A DNA stretch of 64,000 nucleotides from JBGSIC01 sp041751875 (GCA_041751875.1 JBGSIC010000010.1:62001-126000), one strand, 5' to 3'. Shown: positions 49,444-58,618, counted from the stretch's first letter. Translations and numbers: made by a program. Notes: generated by a model from the sequence alone, not told the origin.

Positions 49444-49530
49444 AGGTGCCCATCTACTTCCCGGCCGGGAAAGTCGCGGGTGTTCTATTATAGTGCGCGA
49501 CCTTTACGGCCGGGAAGTAGATGGGCACCT
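49444..49530. repeat. 87-bp inverted repeat (GGTGCC family, long form) abutting phoH stop
   Basis: Perfect 24-bp arms at 49444-49467 and 49507-49530, each with AGGTGCCC at its outer end, continued inward by an imperfect AAAGTCGCG pairing. The right arm ends exactly one base before the phoH stop codon (49531). On the minus strand it is a strong hairpin directly behind phoH and 20 nt before the next leftward gene. Confidence 0.88.
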
Positions 49531-50862
49531 TTATAAAAGATTTGTGGCAAGTTCTGCCAACTCAGACCGCTCTCCTTTAAGGAGAGTGGTGTGGGCAGCG
49601 ATCTTTTCGTCTTTGAAACGTTCGACGATGTAAGTTAGTCCGTTGCTGGATGAGTCCACGTACGGGTTATCAATTTGATAACAATCACCCGTTAAGACGA
49701 CCTTGGTGCCTTCACCGGCGCGCGTAATAATTGTTTTTATCTCATGCGGCGTCAGGTTCTGAGATTCATCCACAATCAAATATTGATAGGCCAAGCTGCG
49801 ACCGCGGATGTAGGTGAGCGGCTCAATCTGTAGCATGCCCTGGCGAATCAGTTCCTGCCAGGCCTTACCGCCCGACTTGCGCTTCTCGGGCTTCTCTCCG
49901 CCCGAAAAGGAAATGATGTAATCAATATTGTCGAAAATGGGCTGCATCCACGGATTCAACTTTTCTTCGATTTCGCCGGGAAGATAACCGATGTCTTTGC
50001 CTAGCGGAAAGACAGGGCGCGATACCAAGAGTTTTTGGTACTTTCCTTGATCGATAGTTTTTTGCAAGCCGCAGGCAATCGCCATCAAAGTTTTTCCGGT
50101 ACCTGCCTTACCGACAAGACTCACCAAACGGATATCGTCGTTTAATAAGGCGTCCATGGCAAAAATCTGTTCAGTATTGCGTGGCTTAATGCCCCACACG
50201 CCTTCGTCGGGGGTTTCGATAGAGACGATTTCTTTCGTCACCGAGTTGTAGCGACCAATGACGCGTGACTTAGGATTTTTTTGATCTCTAAGCTCAATAT
50301 AAGAGTTGGGATGAAGATTGCGATCCTCCATCGGAAAGCGTAGCTGCTGCTTAAAGCTTTCAATCACATCGCCTGGCACATCGAAATGAAGAATTCCGCT
50401 ATAGAGCTCTTCAATATTGACTCGACTCGGCTCAAAATCTTCCGTGGGAACGCCGAGTGCGTCGGCTTTCACGCGAAGGTTGACGTCCTTAGTAACAAAA
50501 ATAAGAGGCGTTTTGGGATCGTCTTTATGTAGCTTGAGGGCAACCGCTAAAATACGATGGTCATTGATGTTCTGAGCGAGGTTGGTCGGAAGATACTTAA
50601 CAGCGTCTTCAAACAGATCGACGACAAGCTTTCCGCCCGTCGCAAGCTGGACACCGCTGGAAAGTGACCCTCTTTTTCTTAAGTCGTCCAGAAAGCGCGA
50701 AAACTGGCGAGCGTTTCGCCCCGTTTCGGTCAGATCTTTCTTGAACTTATCGGTCTCTTCCAAAACCGTGATCGGTACAACGATTGTATTGTCCGCAAAC
50801 TTAAACAAACATTGCGGATCAAACAGAATAACGTTCGTGTCTAAGACAAAGGTCTTGTTCAA
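49531..50862 (-). CDS. phoH: PIN-domain PhoH-family ATPase
   Basis: 443 residues from a TTG that overlaps the rseP stop (TTGA). The N-terminal PIN domain (1-140) holds FVLDTNVIL with Asp8, EETDKFKK, and a second acidic site in ITKDVNLRVKAD-like FVTKDVNLRVKAD. The C-terminal PhoH domain holds the Walker A VGKAGTGKTLMAIA, Walker B YLIVDESQNLTPHE, and RLTGDCYQID-type VVLTGDCYQID. The PIN-PhoH (PhoH2/YlaK-like) combination is linked to RNA unwinding and cleavage. Translation is coupled to rseP upstream. Confidence 0.92.
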   Translation of the reverse strand: MNKTFVLDTNVILFDPQCLFKFADNTIVVPITVLEETDKFKKDLTETGRNARQFSRFLDDLRKRGSLSSGVQLATGGKLVVDLFEDAVKYLPTNLAQNINDHRILAVALKLHKDDPKTPLIFVTKDVNLRVKADALGVPTEDFEPSRVNIEELYSGILHFDVPGDVIESFKQQLRFPMEDRNLHPNSYIELRDQKNPKSRVIGRYNSVTKEIVSIETPDEGVWGIKPRNTEQIFAMDALLNDDIRLVSLVGKAGTGKTLMAIACGLQKTIDQGKYQKLLVSRPVFPLGKDIGYLPGEIEEKLNPWMQPIFDNIDYIISFSGGEKPEKRKSGGKAWQELIRQGMLQIEPLTYIRGRSLAYQYLIVDESQNLTPHEIKTIITRAGEGTKVVLTGDCYQIDNPYVDSSSNGLTYIVERFKDEKIAAHTTLLKGERSELAELATNLL

Positions 50863-52544
50863 TGAAGAATAATCCTGGAGATGTCGTTAAACAAAGTGAT
50901 TCCCACCAGCATCAAGATGAAAACCATACCCATTTGATTGGCTATCTCCATCGTACGGATGGAAACAGGCTTTCTTTGGATAGCTTCAATGGTGAAAAAC
51001 AAGAGATGACCACCATCTAAAACAGGAATGGGGAACAAATTTAGCAAGAACAAGTTAATGCTAATCAGTGCCATCATCTGCAAGAAGGGGATAATCCCCG
51101 CATCAAGACTTTTGCCAGCGACAGAGGCGATCAGAACAGGGCCGCCCAGGTTTTTCACCGAGATTTGACCCATCACGAGTTTTCCGATGCTCACCACCAT
51201 TTGTTTTGCCAAGGTGTTGGCTTCATTGACGGCTGCCCCGACGAGCTCCAAGGGATTTCGGATTTGCACTTTGGTGATTTCAGCGCGCTGGTAAGCTGCC
51301 ATGGGAGCAAATCCCACCATGTACTTTTTGACCATTTGTCGAGTCAGAGGATCTTCCTGCTCTACTTCCTCTGGAACTAGATTTAGCTGCATTTTTTGGC
51401 CATCGCGTAGCAGGTGAAACACGATGGTTTTGGAGGCTGCCCCTTGCTCTTGTACGTGGCTCAAAATGGCGTTGAAGCTATGAATGGGTTTGTCATCCAA
51501 AGCGAGAATGTGGTCGCCGACTTGCAATCCGCCCGCCGCGGCCGGACTACCGGCATTGACTCCCGAAACAAAAATTTCGGAAGGGTAAATGCCTAGCGCG
51601 CTAGCGGGATTGAAGGGAGCTGTCGCATCGACGTTTGGTTTAGACGAGGGCAGTGCGACCGAAAAAGACTGTTCGGGTAGCGAAGCGATATCTTGAGAAC
51701 CCGCGTTTTCCAACGACGGACGTTTGAAGGTAAACGTAAGAGGTGCGCCGGCTTTCCACTGCGAATCGATGGCGTGTTGAAGCTCTTCGTAAGTGGCAAT
51801 CGGCAAGCTACCAATTTTGGTAATCAGGTCGCCTGTGCGAAGTCCTGCGGCATAGGCGGGTGACTTGGGATCGGAAATGCCCACGCGTGAGGCCAGCGGG
51901 AGCTCAGAAATCCCGTCGATGCCACCGACCAAAACCATTTCTCCAAACGCATTGCGCGACTTAACCGGAGTGACGGTGACCGGAACGACCAATTCGGTCG
52001 TGCCTCGTTTGACGTGCAACTCAACTTTTTGCTCAGTCCGTTTTTCTAGGTAGTTCTCTAGATCTTCCCAGCTGGACACGGCGGTTCCGTCGATTTGCTC
52101 AATGCGATCGCCGGAACGCAACCCGGCTACATACGCAGGGCTGTTCACTTCAACAGTTCCAATGTGGCTGGCGGCCATCGGCTTGCCCACCCAGAATACG
52201 ATGGCAAAAAGCACGTAAGCCAAGAGCAGATTAGCCATCGGGCCCGCGGCGACAATCAAAAAACGTTTATAAAGTTGCTGCGTGGAGAACGCGCGGTGTA
52301 CGTCAGCGGCGGGAATTTCCTTGTAGGGATCATCTCCCATGAGCTTTACATAGCCACCTAAAGGAAATAGCGACAGCGCGTACTCGGTTTCTCCCCACTG
52401 TTTGCTAAAGATTTTTTTTCCGAAGCCGAGCGAAAAGACTTCAACGCGCACCCCAAAACTTTTTGCGACGAGGAAATGGCCAAGTTCATGGAAAAAGATG
52501 AGTCCGCCGAGTAAGACGACAACTCCAATGACCGCAGTAAGCAC
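50859..52544 (-). CDS. rseP: site-2 metalloprotease RseP with three PDZ domains
   Basis: 561 residues, about 110 more than E. coli RseP. HELGH is at 19-23 and the third zinc ligand Asp510 is in PIPVLDGGH. Between them lie three PDZ-like repeats rather than two: about 126-195 (VNSPAYVAGLRSGDRIEQID), 220-300 (PKSPAYAAGLRTGDLITKIG) and 322-392 (AGSPAAAGGLQVGDHILALD). Four membrane helices fit the family. It cleaves anti-sigma factors and signal-peptide remnants inside the inner membrane. The gene lies 126 nt after dxr. Its TGA overlaps the phoH TTG. Confidence 0.95.
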   Translation of the reverse strand: MLTAVIGVVVLLGGLIFFHELGHFLVAKSFGVRVEVFSLGFGKKIFSKQWGETEYALSLFPLGGYVKLMGDDPYKEIPAADVHRAFSTQQLYKRFLIVAAGPMANLLLAYVLFAIVFWVGKPMAASHIGTVEVNSPAYVAGLRSGDRIEQIDGTAVSSWEDLENYLEKRTEQKVELHVKRGTTELVVPVTVTPVKSRNAFGEMVLVGGIDGISELPLASRVGISDPKSPAYAAGLRTGDLITKIGSLPIATYEELQHAIDSQWKAGAPLTFTFKRPSLENAGSQDIASLPEQSFSVALPSSKPNVDATAPFNPASALGIYPSEIFVSGVNAGSPAAAGGLQVGDHILALDDKPIHSFNAILSHVQEQGAASKTIVFHLLRDGQKMQLNLVPEEVEQEDPLTRQMVKKYMVGFAPMAAYQRAEITKVQIRNPLELVGAAVNEANTLAKQMVVSIGKLVMGQISVKNLGGPVLIASVAGKSLDAGIIPFLQMMALISINLFLLNLFPIPVLDGGHLLFFTIEAIQRKPVSIRTMEIANQMGMVFILMLVGITLFNDISRIILH

Positions 52545-52670
52545 GGAACCTCCTAAGAATCCAAAAGGGAGGGACGGACACGACGGGAATCCCAGCAGGC
52601 CCCTGGATTAAGTGCTTAACCATCCTATTCTATTTGGACTTTTCCGCCAACAGGCGTTTCGGGCAGGGGA

Positions 52671-53852
52671 TCAAAGGCTAAAGCGGGAGGAGACTTCTCG
52701 CCCGACGCACCGGGCCTCTTCATCCAGTGCGAAAACTTGCTCGATGTTTTCAATCACGGAAGAACTGTGCCGCGCCAGCCCGGCTTCAACGAGCTGGGGG
52801 ATGGCAGTGAATGGGATGCGTTTGTCTAAAAAGGCTTCCACCGCGATTTCATTTAAAGCGTTTAGCGCCACCAAATGACTCGGACCGGCCCGCAAGGCCT
52901 CCTTTGCCAAGCGCAGTGCGGGGAAGCGGGCTTCGTCGGGCTCGAAAAATTCGAGCCTCGACATTTCCTTGAAGCTGAGTTTGGGAATCACATTGTCTAG
53001 GCGTTCTGGATAACTCATCGCGTACCCGATGGAGCATTTCATATTGGGCCGGTTGAGCTGCGCGATACAGGAATTGTCTTTAAACCACAAAGCCCCATGA
53101 ACGATGCTCTGGGGATGAATCCAAATTTCAATTTTATCGGCCGGGAAATCAAACAGAATATGGGCTTCAATAAATTCGAGGCCTTTATTCATGAGAGTTG
53201 CCGAATCCACCGAAATCTTAGGGCCCATACTCCAGTTGGGATGACGGATGGCCTCCTCGGGGGTGACGGTATGAAGGTCGCGATCTTTCTGTGCAAAAAA
53301 AGGTCCCCCACTCGCTGTGATGACAAGCGAGCCAACGGCTTCGCGATCCTGCCCTAAAAGCAACTGGTAAAGGGCATTGTGTTCACTGTCGACGGGAATA
53401 CAAACACAACCGGAATCGGCGATGGCCTTCTTGAGAAGTCCGCCTGCGGTGATGATCGATTCCTTGTTGGCTAGAGCAACCGTTTTGCCTTGGCGGACCG
53501 CTTCCAAAGTAGGAGCGAGTGCCGCAAAGCCCATGATTCCCACCACGACGACATCGGCTTCGATTCCCGCAACGGCCTTAAGCCCGGCCGCGCCGGCTTC
53601 TACCGTCAACGAAGAAAATTTCTTGGATAACGCATTTGCGGCGGACTCATCGTAAAGGGCCACTCGAGTGGGACGAAAGCGTTCGACTATCTGTTCGAAT
53701 GCCGGTCCCCCACTTTTTGCCGCAAGCCCGACAACCTCAAAACGTTCTGGGTAGGTCTCTACAATCTCCAAACATTGTGATCCAATGGAGCCGGTCGCAC
53801 CCAGTACGACGATTTTTTTCTTTTGGATGATAGTGTTCAAGGACTCACCCAC
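52671..53852 (-). CDS. dxr: 1-deoxy-D-xylulose 5-phosphate reductoisomerase
   Basis: 393 residues from a GTG at 53852, or 389 from a TTG at 53840 that would overlap the cdsA stop (TTGA). Visible: VVLGATGSIGSQCLE (NADPH), ALANKESIITAGGL, IPVDSEHNALYQLL with the metal site, ITASGGPFF, WSMGPKISVDSATLMNKGLE, and EAHILFDFPADKIEIWIHPQSIVH. It makes MEP, the committed step of the isoprenoid pathway, and pairs with IspD and IspF in this window. Confidence 0.96.
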   Translation of the reverse strand: MGESLNTIIQKKKIVVLGATGSIGSQCLEIVETYPERFEVVGLAAKSGGPAFEQIVERFRPTRVALYDESAANALSKKFSSLTVEAGAAGLKAVAGIEADVVVVGIMGFAALAPTLEAVRQGKTVALANKESIITAGGLLKKAIADSGCVCIPVDSEHNALYQLLLGQDREAVGSLVITASGGPFFAQKDRDLHTVTPEEAIRHPNWSMGPKISVDSATLMNKGLEFIEAHILFDFPADKIEIWIHPQSIVHGALWFKDNSCIAQLNRPNMKCSIGYAMSYPERLDNVIPKLSFKEMSRLEFFEPDEARFPALRLAKEALRAGPSHLVALNALNEIAVEAFLDKRIPFTAIPQLVEAGLARHSSSVIENIEQVFALDEEARCVGREVSSRFSL

Positions 53853-54652
53853 GTCATAAAGGCGTAAAAGAAGGGAGCAGAAAGGGCCAGCCCGTCGATG
53901 CGATCCAAGATTCCGCCATGGCCGGGCAACAGACTGCCAGAGTCTTTTTGTGACTGGCTGCGCTTGAGAAGGGATTCGAAGAAGTCTCCTACCTGGGCGA
54001 GCAGGCTCACCCCGAGTGCCACTCCCGCGAAAACGACCCTATGATTCTCGGGAAAATTAGTGGTGTCGACGAAATTCAACCATACAAAAGTAACGCCGAG
54101 GGCGCAGGCAAAAGCCGCCAAGCTTCCTTCCCAGGACTTTTTGGGACTGAGTTTCGGAACAATTTTGTGTTTGCCGAAACGCGATCCCACGAAATAGGCT
54201 GCCGTGTCTCCCCCAAAGACAATGAGAAAGAGAAGCAAGAGAAAAACTCGCCCCTGATCGAAGGCTGCAATAGGTACGAGAAATCCGAAAATGCTGACAC
54301 AATAAAAGTATCCCAGCCACTCCAACGCAATAGCACGGATGGCTCGGTCAAACTCCGAAGCATTTCTCCAATGGTAGATCTGAAACACGCAAAAGATTAC
54401 GAAGGACGACCACAACGCCACGGCGCCCCACTGCTCGCTCACGCGCATGGCAAGCAGAGTAAAGAAGATGAGAAGTACGATACGGAAGGGGCGTGAGCGG
54501 AAGCGCACAATAAAGAAAAGACGATCAAACTCAAAGTAAGCAAAGGTGGAGGCAGCGACAGCAACCGCCATCAAGAGAGGAAGTGAGGCGTAGAAGATCA
54601 GCCCCAAGGCCATAAACGCCAATATCACTCCAGTGACAATTCTTTGGGCCAT
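53837..54652 (-). CDS. cdsA: phosphatidate cytidylyltransferase
   Basis: 271 residues with seven or eight membrane helices. The signature is near the C terminus: LLKRSQSQKDSGSLLPGHGGILDRIDGL (family S-x-LKR-x2-K-D-x4-PGHGG-x2-DR-x-D). It makes CDP-diacylglycerol in the inner membrane. Its ATG shares a base with the uppS stop (TAATG); the uppS-cdsA-dxr-rseP order is widespread in bacteria. Confidence 0.95.
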   Translation of the reverse strand: MAQRIVTGVILAFMALGLIFYASLPLLMAVAVAASTFAYFEFDRLFFIVRFRSRPFRIVLLIFFTLLAMRVSEQWGAVALWSSFVIFCVFQIYHWRNASEFDRAIRAIALEWLGYFYCVSIFGFLVPIAAFDQGRVFLLLLFLIVFGGDTAAYFVGSRFGKHKIVPKLSPKKSWEGSLAAFACALGVTFVWLNFVDTTNFPENHRVVFAGVALGVSLLAQVGDFFESLLKRSQSQKDSGSLLPGHGGILDRIDGLALSAPFFYAFMTWVSP

Positions 54653-55458
54653 TAGCTGTTACTCTCCTCTGCAAACGAGTTTTCCGAAGGTCTGACCTGC
54701 TCGGAGGTTTTGCCGAAGCGACGTTCTCTTCCCGTGTAGTAGTTGATAGCTTCGTGCAAGGAGGCTTCGCGAAAATCCGGCCAGAGTGTTTCGGTGACAA
54801 AAAATTCAGCATAAGCGGCTTGCCATAAAAGAAAGTTACTCAGACGAGACTCACCACCTGAGCGGATAAGGAGTTCGGGATCGGGAACGTGCGGTTGGTA
54901 GAAATAGTTTTTCAGGTCGTTTTCCCCAAGACTATCCAGACTGAGTTCGCCGTCCGCGTACTTCCGAGCAATTTGTTTGGTTGCATCGAGTAGTTCCTGA
55001 CGCGAGCCGTAGGAAAGCGAAAGGTTGAGGTACATGCGGGGCGCATAATCGGCCGTTTTCTCCTGAGTACGATCGAGCTGTTTTCGGGCATTCAACGGTA
55101 AACGCTCCACGCTTCCTTGCGCGATCAAACGGATGCGATTTTGGACGAGCTTCTTTTCCATGGTCTTAAGATAGTGAATTAAGATCTGCATGAGCATGCT
55201 GATCTCAGCAGCGGGCCGATTCCAGTTTTCAGTCGAGAACGCATATAAGGTGAGATAGCTCACACCCAGTTTGGCGCATTCCGTGGTGATGTCGTCGACT
55301 CGGTTGGCACCTTCCCAATGTCCCGCAATGCGCTGCTGACCACGTTGCTTAGCCCAACGGCCGTTGCCGTCCATGATGATAGCAATGTGTTTGGGAACCG
55401 TCGGAAAACGGGTGATTCGATCCGCATCCGGGTCAGGAGTGGGCGCGATCCAGTGCAT
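54652..55458 (-). CDS. uppS: undecaprenyl diphosphate synthase
   Basis: 268 residues. The catalytic Asp lies in HIAIIMDGNGRWAKQRG; HWEGANRVDDITTEC, LTLYAFSTENWNRP and IRSGGESRLSNFLLWQAAYAE are family motifs. UppS elongates farnesyl diphosphate to the C55 carrier for peptidoglycan and O-antigen. About 20 polar residues extend the C terminus. It lies 4 nt after frr. Confidence 0.96.
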   Translation of the reverse strand: MHWIAPTPDPDADRITRFPTVPKHIAIIMDGNGRWAKQRGQQRIAGHWEGANRVDDITTECAKLGVSYLTLYAFSTENWNRPAAEISMLMQILIHYLKTMEKKLVQNRIRLIAQGSVERLPLNARKQLDRTQEKTADYAPRMYLNLSLSYGSRQELLDATKQIARKYADGELSLDSLGENDLKNYFYQPHVPDPELLIRSGGESRLSNFLLWQAAYAEFFVTETLWPDFREASLHEAINYYTGRERRFGKTSEQVRPSENSFAEESNS

Positions 55459-55462
55459 TAGA

Positions 55463-56017
55463 TCACAGGCTCATGACCTCTTCGGACTTAGCTTCTACGA
55501 GTTTATCGACTTCTTTTACGAATTGGTCGGTCAACTTTTGAGCTTCATCCTGAGCACGGCGTACGCCGTCCTCTGTGAGATCGCCTGCCTCTTTTTGCGC
55601 TTTCGCGCCATCAACGAGTTGTCTACGTACGTTACGCAAGGCAACGCGCGCGTCTTCCCCGTGCGTTTTGATCGTTTTTACGAACTCTTTACGCCGATCT
55701 TCTGTAAGCGGCGGCATGTTGATTCGAATCAGTTTGCCGTCGTTAATCGGAGTGAGGCCCAAGTTGGCAGCCAGAATGGCTTTTTCAATTCCGCCGATCA
55801 GACTGGGATCCCAGGGCTGTACCGTTAACGTTTTAGCGTCGGGAGTGGATAGCGCCGCGACTTCTTTGAGCGACATATTGCTCCCGTACGCATCGACCAC
55901 CACCGAATCGATCATCGCCACAGAAGCGCGGCCGACTCGTAGTTTCGAGAATTCGGTTTTTAGATGCGCGAGGCATTTCTCCATCTGAGACTTGCCGTCA
56001 GCAATTCCTAGACTCAT
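55463..56017 (-). CDS. frr: ribosome recycling factor
   Basis: 184 residues, normal length. LKTEFSKLRVGRASVAMID near the N terminus and LIRINMPPLTEDRRKEFVKTIK in the middle are the RRF signatures; the rest is the three-helix bundle. With EF-G it splits post-termination ribosomes. The ATG overlaps the pyrH stop (ATGA) and is preceded by AGGAGG. Confidence 0.97.
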   Translation of the reverse strand: MSLGIADGKSQMEKCLAHLKTEFSKLRVGRASVAMIDSVVVDAYGSNMSLKEVAALSTPDAKTLTVQPWDPSLIGGIEKAILAANLGLTPINDGKLIRINMPPLTEDRRKEFVKTIKTHGEDARVALRNVRRQLVDGAKAQKEAGDLTEDGVRRAQDEAQKLTDQFVKEVDKLVEAKSEEVMSL

Positions 56018-56742
56018 GGTGACCTCCTTACAATCGTTCCGATTTCCTCTCCCATAACCACACGCTTAAAGTTTCCCGCTCCGTTCATGTTGAAAACGAT
56101 GATGGGAAGGTGGTTATCCATGCAAAGCGAAATAGCGGTGGAATCCATTACCTTAAGATTCTTCTGAAGCACTTCAATGTATTCAAGAGACTTATAGAGA
56201 GTGGCGCTGCTATTTTTCTCTGGATCGTCGCTATAAACGCCGTCCACTCGAGTCGCCTTCATGATCACTTCCGATCCAATCTCCATGGCGCGAAGGCCTG
56301 CCGCGGTATCGGTGGTGAAGTAGGGATTGCCGGTGCCGGCTGCAAAAATGACAACTCGCTTTTTCTGCAGGTGCCGAATCGCGCGACGCCGAATGTAGGG
56401 CTCGCAAACCTGATTGATTTCAATCGCTGACATCACACGAGTAAAAACGCCCTGTTTCTCCAACCGATCTTGAAGGGAAAGACTGTTGATTACAGTCGCG
56501 AGCATGCCCATTTGGTCGGCGGTGCTACGGTCCATGTTGCGACCGGTAGATCCCAAACCACGGAAGATGTTTCCGCCGCCGATAACGATGGCGACTTCCA
56601 CTCCCATTTCATGGACTTCTTTAATTTCCGTCGTGATGCGTTCGATGATGTCGGTGTGAATGCCGAATTCATTGCCGCCAGCCAAGGCTTCGCCGCTTAA
56701 CTTAAGCAGCACCCGCTTAAAGCGGCCACGTTTTTCAGCCAT
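56014..56742 (-). CDS. pyrH: uridylate kinase
   Basis: 242 residues, an amino-acid-kinase-fold UMP kinase. Visible: VLLKLSGEALAGG, VAIVIGGGNIFRG, DQMGMLATVINSLSLQ, FAAGTGNPYFTTDTAAGLRA and MDSTAISLCMDNHLPIIVFN. It phosphorylates UMP to UDP. It lies 22 nt after tsf in the conserved rpsB-tsf-pyrH-frr order. Confidence 0.97.
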   Translation of the reverse strand: MAEKRGRFKRVLLKLSGEALAGGNEFGIHTDIIERITTEIKEVHEMGVEVAIVIGGGNIFRGLGSTGRNMDRSTADQMGMLATVINSLSLQDRLEKQGVFTRVMSAIEINQVCEPYIRRRAIRHLQKKRVVIFAAGTGNPYFTTDTAAGLRAMEIGSEVIMKATRVDGVYSDDPEKNSSATLYKSLEYIEVLQKNLKVMDSTAISLCMDNHLPIIVFNMNGAGNFKRVVMGEEIGTIVRRSP

Positions 56743-56764
56743 GCGGTACTCCCTCGCGTCGATT

Positions 56765-57391
56765 CTAGTTACCCGCTTCAGCAGCGGCGGTGCTAGCTCC
56801 TGCGGTTTCGCCTACTTGAAAGCGAGAAAAGCGTCGGACGGTGACATTTTCACCCAGCTTTCCACTCGTTTCCTTAACCAGCGTGTCGATGTTCTTCTTA
56901 GGGTCTTTTACGTACGGCTGGTTGAGCAGACAGACTTCTTCATAAAACTTACGCACCTGTCCTTCGATAATTTTGTCGAGGAACTGGGCGGGTTTTCCCG
57001 ATTTCGCAGCAAGCTCGCGATAAACATCTTTTTCTTTGGCAATCACGTCTTCCGGAACAGCCGATTCATCAAGATAGCGAGGGCTGCTCGCCGCAATCTG
57101 AATGGCAATTTCGTGAACGAGATTCTTGAAATCGTCCGTGCGGGCAACGAAATCTGTTTCGCAGTTCACTTCCAAAAGAACGCCGATTTTACCGTTCGAG
57201 TGGATGTAGGATTCCACCAAGCCTTCCATCGCGATTTTGCCGGTGCGTTTGGCCGCCTTGGCAATACCCTTCTTACGAAGGTATTCCGCTGCTTTCTCGA
57301 TGTCGTTTGCACACTCGTCGAGCGCTTTTTTGCAATCCAACATGCCCGCGCCGGTTTTGTCGCGGAGCTCTTTCAACAAATCCATGCTCAT
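56765..57391 (-). CDS. tsf: elongation factor Ts (short form)
   Basis: 208 residues, against about 283 in E. coli; short EF-Ts proteins carrying one core subdomain occur in Thermus and others. Visible: LRDKTGAGMLDCKKAL, LRKKGIAKAAKR, and LEVNCETDFVARTDDF, the segment that contacts EF-Tu. A small Ala/Gly/Thr tail ends the chain. It recharges EF-Tu with GTP. It lies 3 nt after rpsB. Confidence 0.96.
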   Translation of the reverse strand: MSMDLLKELRDKTGAGMLDCKKALDECANDIEKAAEYLRKKGIAKAAKRTGKIAMEGLVESYIHSNGKIGVLLEVNCETDFVARTDDFKNLVHEIAIQIAASSPRYLDESAVPEDVIAKEKDVYRELAAKSGKPAQFLDKIIEGQVRKFYEEVCLLNQPYVKDPKKNIDTLVKETSGKLGENVTVRRFSRFQVGETAGASTAAAEAGN

Positions 57392-57394
57392 GGG

Positions 57395-58333
57395 CTATTC
57401 CTTATCGTCAGTAATAATTTTAACGTTTTCTGGAAGATCCTCGGGCGACACGGTGACATCCTCAACGGGAGGGGCAGCCACGACATCTTCCTCGGTGTCA
57501 GTTTCACCAGAGTCGGCACGGTAATCGAGTTCCGTGGGCAACTTGGTTTTCTGACGGACCACGCGTTCGACAATCGGACCAGAAGGTTTTTGGCCTTCTT
57601 GCGTGGGTTCTTCTCTTCTTACCGGAGCCGAGCTGCGCATCTTTTGTTCGTAGACCGCGCTGCCTTCGGCGCACGCATCGGAAATCAGGTTCACAAAGAG
57701 AGTGACCGATTTGATGGCGTCGTCGTTGCCGGGAATGACAAAATCAATGGGATCCGGGTTGCAGTTGGTATCCACCACGGCGACCACGGGAATGCCCAAG
57801 CGATTGGCTTCGGCTACCGCGTTCTTTTCCACCATGGGATCCACCACAAACAAAGCCGCGGGAAGAGAACGCATGTCGCGCAAACCGCCCAGGTTCATGA
57901 TGAGCTTTTTCAGCTTACGTTCCAAACGGACGATTTCCTTCTTAGGAAGGGCCTCGTAGGTGCCATCGGTTTTCATGTTCTCGATGGCTTCCATGCGTTC
58001 GCAACCTTTGCGAATCGTGGTGAAGTTCGTAAGCGTTCCGCCCAACCAGCGTTCTGTTACGAAAGGCATCTGAGCGCGCTCAGCCGCTTCCTTCGCAACC
58101 GTTTTGGCTTGGTTCTTCGTCGCTACGAACAAAACCTTGCCGCCTTCAGCGACAGTTTTCTTAATAAAATTACACGCTTGCTGCGCATTTGTGACCGTTT
58201 GTTCAAGGTCGATAATGTAGATCCCGTTGCGCGGTCCAAAGATATACTGCCGCATTTTGGGATTCCAACGCTGCGTCTGATGTCCGTAGTGGACACCGGC
58301 CGCCAACATGTTTCGCATAGAGATTTCGGGCAT
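57395..58333 (-). CDS. rpsB: 30S ribosomal protein S2 with acidic C-terminal extension
   Basis: 312 residues; the S2 core ends near 230 (IPGNDDAIKSVTLFVNLISDA) and the final 70 residues are an added acidic/Pro-rich tail (TQEGQKPSG, DTEEDVVAAPPVEDVTV). Core motifs: MLAAGVHYGHQTQRWNPKM, FVTERWLGGTLTNF, DPMVEKNAVAEANRLGIPV. GGAGGAAGTC before the ATG is a strong Shine-Dalgarno. It heads the leftward rpsB-tsf-pyrH-frr run. The 285-nt gap upstream (58334-58618) should contain its promoter and leader; a TATAAG on the minus strand near 58424 lacks a convincing -35. Confidence 0.96.
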   Translation of the reverse strand: MPEISMRNMLAAGVHYGHQTQRWNPKMRQYIFGPRNGIYIIDLEQTVTNAQQACNFIKKTVAEGGKVLFVATKNQAKTVAKEAAERAQMPFVTERWLGGTLTNFTTIRKGCERMEAIENMKTDGTYEALPKKEIVRLERKLKKLIMNLGGLRDMRSLPAALFVVDPMVEKNAVAEANRLGIPVVAVVDTNCNPDPIDFVIPGNDDAIKSVTLFVNLISDACAEGSAVYEQKMRSSAPVRREEPTQEGQKPSGPIVERVVRQKTKLPTELDYRADSGETDTEEDVVAAPPVEDVTVSPEDLPENVKIITDDKE

Positions 58334-58618
58334 GACTTCCTCCGGTTAATGCCTCCGTCCCCGATTTGCTCGCCTAGCGAGACCGAAGTCTAATGGGGGG
58401 GACGTGTGTTTTTCCCTGTGTTCTCTTATAGAAAGCAGGGATTTCGTGCATTAGTGAGCTATCACGGCCCCTTCAAAATGGGCAAGGGAAATGTCCTGAG
58501 TGAGTTCCGCACCTCAAGGGCTATCATTTTTTCCGTCAGCAAAGTAGCGCAAGTTGACGAACCTCTTTTTCGAGCCTACTTCTGATGGGCAACTTTTTAC
58601 CGCACAACGGGAGACTCC

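Noticed and set aside
56660..58393. A 577-codon open frame on the plus strand opposite tsf and rpsB
   Set aside because: It is antisense to two certain housekeeping genes; the long opening follows from their codon bias. The translation is Phe/His/Arg-heavy with no motif.
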